A stretch of DNA of 5,566 bases from an uncultured Anaerolineae bacterium (lineage in GTDB: Bacteria > Chloroflexota > Anaerolineae > Anaerolineales > UBA4823): contig CAKZNJ010000304.1 in NCBI GenBank assembly GCA_937129505.1, forward strand, positions 1 through 5,566, written 5' to 3'. A program made the translations under genes and the position numbers. Under the pieces are notes generated by a model, which saw only the letters and a list, made by a program, of their open reading frames with translations, was not told the origin of the DNA and made no database searches. Every line of letters begins with the position of its first letter. Position 1 is the first letter of the stretch. Of this stretch, positions 1-5,566 are shown in pieces.

Positions 1-1391
1 AAATTGGTCCCGCAGGCGAGCGTCTATCGTTAATTGCCGCGATTATGCATGATATCAATCGCGCCGCCGCTCGAACCGGGTTGGGAGCTGTAATGGGTAG
101 CAAAAACCTTAAGGCAGTGGTCGTGCGCGGTTCGCAAAATGTTTCTACCTACGACCCCCAGAAAGTCAACCAATTAGCGCGATGGTATGCCCGCCATTAC
201 CCCGATACTTGGGCGCAAAGCCTCCGTGAAGTCGGAACAGCCGGTGCTGTCGAATATCATCAAGTCATCGGAGGTTTGCCCACGCGCAATTTTCAAGAAG
301 GGACCTTCGATGGCTGGGAAGCTATTGATGGAACAACCATGATGAAGACCATCCTAAAGAAAAGGGACACGTGCTTTGCTTGTCCTGTGCACTGCAAGCG
401 GGTAGTCGAAGTGCAAGATGGACGTTTCGCCGTGGAAGAGGTTTACGGGGGTCCGGAGTATGAGACCGTAGGTTCGTTTGGTTCAATGTGCATGGTCTCG
501 GACTTGAGCGCGATTGCTTATGCCAACCAACTTTGCAATGCTTATGGCTTGGATACCATTTCAACCGGTGTCACCCTTGCTTGGGCGATGGAGTGTTTTG
601 AACGAGGGTTAATCACGACCGAGGATACCGGTGGTATTGAGCTGCGCTTTGGCAATGCAGAGGCGTTAGTAAAAATGGTAGAACTGATAGGCAAACGGGA
701 AGGCTTCGGAGCGATTCTCTCGCTGGGCAGTCGCGCCGCCGCCCGCCATCTCGAACGCGGCACGGAAGTGTTAACCGTTCAAGTAAAGGGATTAGAAGTG
801 CCGATGCATGAACCGCGTGTCAAATATGGGCTTGCGGTCGGCTACGCTCTCTCCCCGACAGGGGCAGACCATAATCACAACTTCCACGATAGCGACTACA
901 CCACCGAAGAGTCAATCGAACCGCTAAAACCTTTCGGAATCACCAAACCCCTGCCAGCCACCCAACTCGATGAAGAAAAAATGCGCCTCGCAGCAATCGA
1001 AATCCCATGGTCGGTGGTCAATAACATGATGGGGTTTTGCGGTTTTATCTATTTCACTTTTGAGCGGCCGAAACTAGCCGAACTGCTCTCTGCTATTACT
1101 GGATGGGATGTCACTATGCAGGAGCTTTTACAAGCTGGAGAACGCGCTTACACAATGGCACGCATTTTCAACCTTCGAGAAGGCTTAAGCCATACCGACG
1201 ACACCCTGCCACGCATTTTTACCCAGCCGTTTTCAAAAGGTCCTTCAAAAGGAAATTATATCGACCCCCAATCCTTTGAAACCGCCAAAGTTGCTCTCTA
1301 TCGGCTGCTCGGCTGGGATGAACAGGGTGTCCCAAAGGCGGAAACATTGCAAGCATTGGGCATCGGTTGGACAGTTGCTGAACTACCCTAA
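1..1391 (+). CDS. Aldehyde:ferredoxin oxidoreductase family protein, N-terminus cut by window edge
   Basis: Members of this family oxidise aldehydes to carboxylic acids in the cytoplasm with a bis-pterin tungsten (sometimes molybdenum) cofactor and a [4Fe-4S] cluster, passing electrons to ferredoxin. The reading frame is open from base 3 (462 residues visible); the ATG at 45 is internal, because the preceding codons give the family motif IGPAGE and the match continues through RAAARTGLGAVMGSKNLKAV. Numbering from M45: cluster ligands CxxCxxxC at C110, C113, C117 and a distal C332; YGGPEYET at 134-141; pterin-binding GLDTISTG at 168-175; GADH at 273-276; the REG and DDTLP region at 378-389. Compared with Pyrococcus AOR (about 605 residues, first cysteine at 288), about 160 N-terminal residues are missing. 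Both DxxGL(C/D) pterin motifs appear with Asn for Asp (N165, N327). The substrate cannot be read from the sequence. A kinase gene follows 16 bases downstream, probably cotranscribed. Confidence 0.96.
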   Translation, partial: IGPAGERLSLIAAIMHDINRAAARTGLGAVMGSKNLKAVVVRGSQNVSTYDPQKVNQLARWYARHYPDTWAQSLREVGTAGAVEYHQVIGGLPTRNFQEGTFDGWEAIDGTTMMKTILKKRDTCFACPVHCKRVVEVQDGRFAVEEVYGGPEYETVGSFGSMCMVSDLSAIAYANQLCNAYGLDTISTGVTLAWAMECFERGLITTEDTGGIELRFGNAEALVKMVELIGKREGFGAILSLGSRAAARHLERGTEVLTVQVKGLEVPMHEPRVKYGLAVGYALSPTGADHNHNFHDSDYTTEESIEPLKPFGITKPLPATQLDEEKMRLAAIEIPWSVVNNMMGFCGFIYFTFERPKLAELLSAITGWDVTMQELLQAGERAYTMARIFNLREGLSHTDDTLPRIFTQPFSKGPSKGNYIDPQSFETAKVALYRLLGWDEQGVPKAETLQALGIGWTVAELP

Positions 1392-1407
1392 GCGGTCTTT
1401 TTAAAGA

Positions 1408-2388
1408 ATGGACATCTTTCTCGCCTTTGACGGCGGACAATCGCACAGTCTGGCTCTGGTGGCGGATGAACAAGGCGTCATCCTCAGCCTTGAGTTGGCG
1501 GGTCCGTGCAACCACTTTGACGAACCGGGCGGCAAGGAGCGCTTCCGCCGCACGCTAATCAACACAACTCAACGGGCGCTTGAGCTGGCGGGTTTCACCC
1601 AGCAAAATAAGATAGCTGGCGCGTGTTATGGTCTGACAGGCTACTGGGAACGTGCAGGAGCCATCCTTTCCCCAATCTTCTCTTTCGAAACACTGGCGGC
1701 TGTCGAAGACGTTGAAACCGCCCAAGCTGCAGCATTTGGGGGCGGAGCGGGTATTGTACTGATTGCTGGAACAGGAGCAGTGAGTTATGGTTTAACAGCC
1801 GACCAACGCACGGCGCGCAGCGGTGGTTGGGGCTACCTTATGGCTGATGAAGGCTCCGCATACGATATTGGACGACAGGCGTTACAGGTCGTTGCGCAAG
1901 CCTATGATGGACGGGGCGAACCCACCTCTCTCTTACCCCACCTGTTGAATCACTTTAGACAAGATGATTTTCTTTCATTACACCGCTTCATTTACCAAGG
2001 ACCAATTCCCCGTCACGAAATCGCCCACTTAGCCAAACTCGTCTCCCGCGCTGCGGCAGAAGGTGACGAGGTAGCCAGAGGGATTATGGATAAAGCAGCT
2101 TATGAACTCGCCCGTCATGTGGTCGCCGTGGCAAGAAAACTGGACTGGCAAGACCCGCCCGTCAGCCCTATAGGAGGAGTCTTTCGGGCAAAAGAGATCA
2201 TCTTAACCCCTTTGCAACATCATCTCGATCACCTTCTGCCCGAGGCAAAACTTCAAATGGCAAAATTTCCGCAAGTGATCGGCGCCTTGCTGATCGCTTA
2301 CCGCCTGCGAGGTTACCCCATCTCTGAGACACTGCTGGAGCGGCTGAGCGAGGAAGCTATGCGCCACAGGTTATGGGAATATGGCTAA
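1408..2388 (+). CDS. BadF/BadG/BcrA/BcrD-type ATPase, N-acetylglucosamine kinase-like sugar kinase
   Basis: This is a probable cytoplasmic ASKHA-fold kinase (326 residues, the usual length for the N-acetylglucosamine kinase-like group) that phosphorylates a sugar or amino sugar with ATP. Visible landmarks: phosphate-1 motif DGGQSHS at 8-14; acidic D101 in the region where relatives carry an Asn-Asp catalytic pair (here Glu-Asp); phosphate-2 motif AGTG at 120-123; the strongly conserved GGWGYLMADEGSAYDIGRQAL at 139-159; an adenosine-site GGVF at 256-259; and the C-terminal helix GALLIAYRL at 292-300. Only two cysteines occur (C34, C73), so the iron-sulfur site of the benzoyl-CoA reductase and hydroxyacyl-CoA dehydratase activases in the same superfamily is absent, which favours a sugar kinase. 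The ATG at 1408 is the first possible start, because an in-frame TAA lies at 1402-1404; the ribosome site before it (AAAGA) is weak, which fits coupling to the AOR gene ending 16 bases upstream. The exact sugar is unknown. Confidence 0.9.
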   Translation: MDIFLAFDGGQSHSLALVADEQGVILSLELAGPCNHFDEPGGKERFRRTLINTTQRALELAGFTQQNKIAGACYGLTGYWERAGAILSPIFSFETLAAVEDVETAQAAAFGGGAGIVLIAGTGAVSYGLTADQRTARSGGWGYLMADEGSAYDIGRQALQVVAQAYDGRGEPTSLLPHLLNHFRQDDFLSLHRFIYQGPIPRHEIAHLAKLVSRAAAEGDEVARGIMDKAAYELARHVVAVARKLDWQDPPVSPIGGVFRAKEIILTPLQHHLDHLLPEAKLQMAKFPQVIGALLIAYRLRGYPISETLLERLSEEAMRHRLWEYG

Positions 2389-2409
2389 CTCGACCCGACT
2401 AGCTTCTCC
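2389..2409. other. Convergent gene junction, 21 bases
   Basis: The kinase gene (plus strand) and the ASRT-like gene (minus strand) end only 21 bases apart, stop codons facing each other. Only very short inverted repeats are visible (GCTA at 2384-2387 with TAGC at 2400-2403; CCTT at 2408-2411 with AAGG at 2417-2420) and no T-run follows either, so no intrinsic terminator is called. Transcripts probably overlap here or end by another mechanism. Confidence 0.6.
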
Positions 2410-3240
2410 TTAGGTCAAGGCACCAGTTGGAAAGGCATCTAGAACAGCCCAACAGCGCGAAAACTGATATTTGCCCCGTTCAAAGATATGCCGAATACCT
2501 TGCACCGTGACCGGCACATCGCTATCCACGCGCACTGCATAGGGCTGGTTAGCCAAAACACCGGCGAAATCGGAAATCAGTGAAGGAAGAATCCGCTCAG
2601 CCCCAACTGTTAAGGTGACTTCAACTGGCTGTACGTCGCTGCCCGCCGGCTTTGTCTCTCTCCCTTGTACATCAACATCGCCGCCAGGGATAAAAGTGAC
2701 TTTACACTGAGCAGCTACCTTATTTGGGTTCAAAATGGTGAGCCATTCTCGCTCCTCTAGAATAAACTGTTCAGAGACCAAATAAACGCAATCGACATAA
2801 TGCCATTGTTTATCTTTTTCTCCCAATGGTCCGGGGTGAAACATAAAGGTCGACATGCTGTTGGTCACCCTTTCATCCCCAATCCGATCCCCCACGGTCG
2901 CCTGCACCAAGACAGGCTGATCACTGACCACTCTGACCCCAAAACGTTTACGCGGGTTACATCCCGGCGGCAAGTTGCTGGTGCCAAGGTTATCGGCATC
3001 TTCGGCTAAATGCAATCGCCCCTGCCGATTCGCCGGTAACCGAAAGGTAAAATCCTTGGGATCTTCATCGGCGTAGTAGAAGGTCACCGTCACGGAAGCG
3101 GTATGGGTCTCGCTTAGGTTGTAGATGAGCATCCAAGCATCATACACATTGATGCTCTGAACCATTTCACCGGTCACCCAGTCTTGAAAAGGCTCATATT
3201 GGGAAAAGTATTCGGTAGCATACCATTCGCGAACCATCAT
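2410..3240 (-). CDS. Tandem ASRT-like (sensory rhodopsin transducer superfamily) protein
   Basis: The 276-residue product seems to hold two beta-rich domains of the ASRT superfamily (Pfam family named after the Anabaena sensory rhodopsin transducer). Domain 1 (about 5-130) has WMLIYNLSETHTASVTVTFY at 36-55, then DEDP, LPANRQGRLHL at 68-78 and SDQPVLVQATVGDR at 106-119, resembling the Anabaena protein's ILNAGDEDAHVEITIYYSD, VPARRTKHV and SNVPIVVQHTRLDSR. Domain 2 (about 145-266) repeats the plan: WLTILNPNKVAAQCKVTFI at 166-184, VGAERILPSL at 212-221, SDVPVTVQGIRH at 240-251. There is no signal peptide or membrane segment, so it should be cytoplasmic. Comparative work on this superfamily proposed small-molecule, probably sugar, binding and a link to sugar-metabolism operons. 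It lies 48 bases after the MalG-type gene, as the last gene of the importer group, which suits a sugar sensor or binding role (inference). An AAGGAG site precedes two consecutive ATGs; the second (3237) has better spacing. Recognition is from motif memory. Confidence 0.8.
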   Translation of the reverse strand: MMVREWYATEYFSQYEPFQDWVTGEMVQSINVYDAWMLIYNLSETHTASVTVTFYYADEDPKDFTFRLPANRQGRLHLAEDADNLGTSNLPPGCNPRKRFGVRVVSDQPVLVQATVGDRIGDERVTNSMSTFMFHPGPLGEKDKQWHYVDCVYLVSEQFILEEREWLTILNPNKVAAQCKVTFIPGGDVDVQGRETKPAGSDVQPVEVTLTVGAERILPSLISDFAGVLANQPYAVRVDSDVPVTVQGIRHIFERGKYQFSRCWAVLDAFPTGALT

Positions 3241-3242
3241 GA

Positions 3243-3248
3243 CTCCTT
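3243..3248 (-). promoter_or_regulatory. Ribosome binding site AAGGAG of the ASRT-like gene
   Basis: Read on the minus strand, AAGGAG is followed by TC and then two consecutive ATG codons. Spacing to the first ATG (3240) is only 2 bases and to the second (3237) is 5, so initiation at the second is more likely, giving a 275-residue protein. The site is stronger than those of the other genes in the window, suggesting that this gene is translated independently and well. Confidence 0.7.
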
Positions 3249-3268
3249 ATACGAAAATAAATTGGATA

Positions 3269-3282
3269 TTCCCTCGAGGGAA
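3269..3282. promoter_or_regulatory. Perfect 14-base palindrome in the leader of the ASRT-like gene
   Basis: TTCCCTCGAGGGAA is a perfect inverted repeat in the 48-base gap between the MalG-type gene and the ASRT-like gene. As DNA it has the form of a dimeric repressor operator. As RNA on the minus strand it could form a 5-base-pair hairpin with a UCGA loop, but only a broken U-rich stretch follows, so it would be a poor terminator. It may separately regulate the ASRT-like gene or trim the transcript after the permeases. The site is seen directly; the function is inference. Confidence 0.4.
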
Positions 3283-3288
3283 AAGCTC

Positions 3289-4173
3289 CTAGCCTTTTAA
3301 TGCGCCCAAGGTCAATCCTTGAGCAATATATTTCTGCAAGAATGGAAAAACGAGCAAAATCGGCATGGTCAGAATAACCCCACCCGCTAGCATAATCTCT
3401 TTTTGCCCCATACCACCCGATTGGGCGCGCATGGTGAAGAAGTGGTACAGGGCAACAGAAGCAGTTTGCACCGATAGATCTTTGGTCAGAAAGATAGTAA
3501 ACAACACATCATTCCAGACCAGAACAACATTGCTCAACACCACCGCCACCAACGCCGGGGATGAAAGCGGGATTACCACCCTCCAAAGCGCACCGAGGCG
3601 GGTACAACCGTCAATCATCGCCGCCTCTTCCAACTCAACCGGCAATGTCGAAAAGTAGCCGCGCAACAACAAAACCGAGTAGGGGATGGTTAGGGCAGTG
3701 TAGGCAATGATTAGCCCTAAACGAGTATTGTATAAACCCAGCCGAATAAAGGTGATATAGAGAGGTAAAAGCAAGAGCACAAATGGCAGCATTTGTGTGA
3801 TCAACATGCCTGCGATGAAGCCCCGTTTTGCAGGGTAGCGATAACGGGTTAGGCTATAAGCCGCAGGACAGGCAACTAGCAAAGAAACGATTGCCGTCGT
3901 AAAGCTATAAAACACCGAATTGATCAATGGCTGTGAGAAGACTTCAAAAGCTTTGACGTATCCTTGGACGGTAAAAGTTTTCGGCAACCACAGGGGTGGA
4001 TATACATACAATTCGCTCGCTGGGCGCAAGGTGCTGCTAACTAACCAGAAAAAAGGAGCTAAAATGGCTATGGACAAAACGCCAAGGAAGACGTACAAAA
4101 AAATTCTTGCCACAACCTTGAACGGTTTGCTGAAGATGATTCTGCTGAAAAGCGGCAGGGAAATCTGGGTCAT
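3289..4173 (-). CDS. Carbohydrate ABC transporter permease, MalG type
   Basis: This is one of the two membrane subunits of a CUT1-type sugar importer, in the cytoplasmic membrane. The 294 residues are of typical length. About six membrane segments can be seen, near residues 24-46, 84-104, 120-144, 152-170, 205-225 and 262-282. The cytoplasmic EAA loop, which docks on the ATPase subunit, is at 182-207, with EEAAMIDG followed 12 residues later by IPLSSPAL. The C-terminus AQGLTLGALKG is the usual ending of MalG-type subunits. The ATG overlaps the stop codon of the MalF-type gene (ATGA), and GAGG lies 4 bases upstream of it, so translation is probably coupled and the two proteins made in equal amounts. 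The sugar cannot be assigned from the permease sequence. Confidence 0.97.
   Translation of the reverse strand: MTQISLPLFSRIIFSKPFKVVARIFLYVFLGVLSIAILAPFFWLVSSTLRPASELYVYPPLWLPKTFTVQGYVKAFEVFSQPLINSVFYSFTTAIVSLLVACPAAYSLTRYRYPAKRGFIAGMLITQMLPFVLLLLPLYITFIRLGLYNTRLGLIIAYTALTIPYSVLLLRGYFSTLPVELEEAAMIDGCTRLGALWRVVIPLSSPALVAVVLSNVVLVWNDVLFTIFLTKDLSVQTASVALYHFFTMRAQSGGMGQKEIMLAGGVILTMPILLVFPFLQKYIAQGLTLGALKG
4170..4173 (-). other. ATGA start-stop overlap joining the two permease genes
   Basis: On the minus strand the ATG of the MalG-type gene (4173-4171) shares bases with the TGA stop of the MalF-type gene (4172-4170). Such four-base overlaps commonly give translational coupling, which suits two permeases that assemble as a heterodimer. 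Confidence 0.9.
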
Positions 4174-5105
4174 TGTTCCTCTCGCGATCGAGTCAAGTAA
4201 AGGGTGGCGAATACCATACTAAAAGCCATTAAGACCACCCCAATCGCTGCGCCTTTCCCTAAATTGAAAAAGCGAAACGAGGTCTTGTAAACCAGCGGCG
4301 CCATGGTAGTCGAATCAATGCCTGGCCCACCCTCGGTCAAGAGATAAATCAGGGTGAAATCGTTCATCGACCAGATCAAACCGAGAATAAGCAACAAATT
4401 CAATATGGGCAGAATCCCGGGCAGGGTAATGTACCAGAACGAACTCCAGGCATTGGTGCCATCGATCTTCCCTGCTTCGTAGAGTTCTTGCGGGACAGCC
4501 TGAAGAGCAGCCATCAAGCTGACATAGTTATAGGGAAACCACATCCAAATGGCAACGAGAAATATCGAAGGCCAGAGCCATGCTCTATCGGTAAGGAATC
4601 CGACATTGCTTTGAATGATCCCCAAACTATTCAGCACGTAGTTTAGAATGCCCCACTGACGGTCATAAATCCAGCGCCAAGTCAGCGAACTGGTCGCAAT
4701 TGGCATGATCCACGGCACCAGCACAACCGAACGCCAGAACCAACGCAACCGCAAGGGACGGTTTAGCAACAGCGCAATGGCTAAACCAAATAAAACCGGT
4801 AATACGGTTGCACCTACTACCCAAATGATCTGGTTTTTCAGGTAGGTCATCAAAAAAGGGTCTTTTAGAATGTCAATGTAGTTGCAAAGCCCACAAAAAC
4901 GCTCTGAATCAATCCCCTCTGTCAACTTGAAACGGTTAAAGCTCAACTGCAGAGAGCGTAGAAGAGGATAGCCAATCACTAGAGTTAAAAAGAGAAAGCT
5001 GGGCAATAACAACAGGTATCCTTGCAGGTACTCCGAGCGGGTCTTGTTTAATCTCAACTGCGGTAACCCAAGAATCCGTTTGTTACTACCCAGCGAAACC
5101 TTCAA
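4170..5105 (-). CDS. Carbohydrate ABC transporter permease, MalF/UgpA type
   Basis: This is the partner membrane subunit of the sugar importer (311 residues, typical for UgpA/LacF-like proteins that lack the large periplasmic insert of E. coli MalF). After a basic cytoplasmic N-terminus, the first membrane segment lies at about 28-50 (LLLLPSFLFLTLVIGYPLL), with others near 92-114, 124-145, 177-200, 231-251 and 284-304. The EAA loop runs from 207 to 230 (ELYEAGKIDG, then ITLPGI). The signature LTEGGPGIDST at 256-266 is characteristic of this subunit. The start is TTG at 5105: an in-frame stop lies at 5117-5115, no in-frame ATG occurs before the first membrane segment, and GAGG is found 6 bases upstream. 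It follows the solute-binding protein gene after 61 bases and overlaps the MalG-type gene, the usual CUT1 order. The importer ATPase is not in the window and may be a shared MsmK-like protein encoded elsewhere (inference). Confidence 0.96.
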   Translation of the reverse strand: MKVSLGSNKRILGLPQLRLNKTRSEYLQGYLLLLPSFLFLTLVIGYPLLRSLQLSFNRFKLTEGIDSERFCGLCNYIDILKDPFLMTYLKNQIIWVVGATVLPVLFGLAIALLLNRPLRLRWFWRSVVLVPWIMPIATSSLTWRWIYDRQWGILNYVLNSLGIIQSNVGFLTDRAWLWPSIFLVAIWMWFPYNYVSLMAALQAVPQELYEAGKIDGTNAWSSFWYITLPGILPILNLLLILGLIWSMNDFTLIYLLTEGGPGIDSTTMAPLVYKTSFRFFNLGKGAAIGVVLMAFSMVFATLYLTRSREEQ

Positions 5106-5111
5106 AGCGCG

Positions 5112-5115
5112 CCTC
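5112..5115 (-). promoter_or_regulatory. Ribosome binding site GAGG deciding the TTG start of the MalF-type gene
   Basis: Minus-strand GAGG lies 6 bases before the TTG at 5105. Because the frame is closed just upstream by TAG (5117-5115), which overlaps the GAGG by one base, and no in-frame ATG lies near the N-terminus, this site supports TTG as the true start. Confidence 0.6.
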
Positions 5116-5166
5116 TATTACGTGAAAGTTCTTTTTTGTCTTAATCTTATTCCTTAAACCATCCAA

Positions 5167-5566
5167 TCAAGAACCTCTGGCTGCTTGGATGAGAGGTAAC
5201 GCTAATTCCCGCACTTGGTCGTATAATTGTTGCGGGGTGATTTCATTGCGGAACATTGCAACGAGGAGTGGGAATGAGGCCCCAACAATCTCATCGCGCG
5301 CGATAAAGCCTTGATAGGAGACCATTTCGGCATTCTTCTTGACATTATCCCATGCTTCCCACCACCAACCGATGTCTTTATCCGCCGCGACCTTCAAGCG
5401 TTCTTCGGTTGTGCCATCCGTTGTTGCTGGATTGGTGCCATCGGAGTGCATCCAAACTGTGCGGGTATTGGACAAAACTGCCATCAGGTCTATAGCAGCT
5501 TGCTGGTTCTTTTCGGGGCTGGTTTTGAGCAGGAAGAACCCCGTGTTGCTGAAGGAATAGATGGGT
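5167..5566 (-). CDS. Extracellular sugar-binding protein of the ABC importer, C-terminal part only
   Basis: The minus-strand frame is open from the right window edge to TGA at 5169-5167, giving 132 residues; the ATG at 5484 is internal, because in-frame coding continues upstream of it. The upstream part reads YSFSNTGFFLLKTSPEKNQQ followed by AAIDLMAVLSN, the pattern seen in family 1 solute-binding proteins where a Gly/aromatic stretch precedes 'SxNxxAAxxFxxxLxx'. An aromatic patch GWWWEAWDN (5370-5344) could contribute to sugar stacking (inference). The last 50 or so residues contain the common EITPQQLYDQV helix near the C-terminus. About two thirds of the protein, including the expected lipoprotein or secretion signal, lies outside the window. 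Its position just before the two permease genes is the standard order and is the main support for the call. The ligand is unknown. Confidence 0.85.
   Translation of the reverse strand, partial: PIYSFSNTGFFLLKTSPEKNQQAAIDLMAVLSNTRTVWMHSDGTNPATTDGTTEERLKVAADKDIGWWWEAWDNVKKNAEMVSYQGFIARDEIVGASFPLLVAMFRNEITPQQLYDQVRELALPLIQAARGS

Noticed and set aside
322..1515. Open frames on the minus strand opposite the AOR gene (322-564, 542-763, 1219-1515)
   Set aside because: Their translations are rich in Arg, Ser and Pro with no recognisable motif, and they lie wholly or mostly opposite a gene with clear family motifs.
1408..2388. Activator of benzoyl-CoA reductase or 2-hydroxyacyl-CoA dehydratase (BadF/BadG, HgdC)
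   Set aside because: The superfamily matches, but the cysteines that bind the iron-sulfur cluster in those activases are absent and no dehydratase or reductase subunits are nearby.
2410..3240. A true light-signalling transducer working with a sensory rhodopsin
   Set aside because: No rhodopsin gene is in the window, the protein has two domains instead of one, and all neighbours are sugar-related.
3269..3282. Intrinsic terminator after the permease genes
   Set aside because: The stem is only five base pairs and the following sequence is not a continuous T-run; an operator-like role is at least as likely.
5106..5166. A promoter in the 61-base gap before the MalF-type gene
   Set aside because: On the minus strand only a poor pair (TTGATT and TAAGAT, about 15 bases apart) can be found, partly inside the upstream gene; this is too weak to call.
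2800..5560. Open frames on the plus strand opposite the ASRT, permease and binding-protein genes (2800-3009, 3365-3658, 3920-4222, 5339-5560)
   Set aside because: They are antisense to well-supported genes and show no protein-family features.

Overview
The window looks like a piece of a bacterial chromosome of roughly balanced base composition. It carries four complete genes and two cut by the window edges, packed with very short gaps. A probable tungsten-dependent aldehyde:ferredoxin oxidoreductase (AOR) beside a sugar ABC importer suggests an anaerobic, carbohydrate-fermenting, possibly thermophilic bacterium. Anaerolineae-like Chloroflexota or Thermotogae-like lineages would fit, but this is inference from gene content; no taxonomic marker is present.

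Plus strand, left part (1-2388): the C-terminal three quarters of an AOR-family oxidoreductase (its N-terminus lies before the window) is followed 16 bases later by a BadF/BadG-type ASKHA kinase of the N-acetylglucosamine-kinase-like kind. The two are probably one transcript.

Minus strand, right part (2410-5566), in reading order: the C-terminal end of an extracellular solute-binding protein (cut by the right edge), a MalF-type permease starting at TTG, a MalG-type permease joined to it by an ATGA overlap, then a cytoplasmic protein built from two tandem domains resembling the Anabaena sensory rhodopsin transducer (ASRT) superfamily. A perfect 14-base palindrome sits just upstream of the ASRT-like gene. 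The two groups converge and are separated by only 21 bases, without a convincing intrinsic terminator.

Working model (inference): the importer brings in a carbohydrate or sugar derivative, the kinase phosphorylates it, the AOR may oxidise an aldehyde derived from it to feed electrons to ferredoxin, and the double ASRT protein may sense or bind the sugar in the cytoplasm. No importer ATPase is encoded in the window, so it may be supplied from elsewhere. The most unusual element is the tandem ASRT protein; the rest belongs to well-known families in a somewhat unusual combination.
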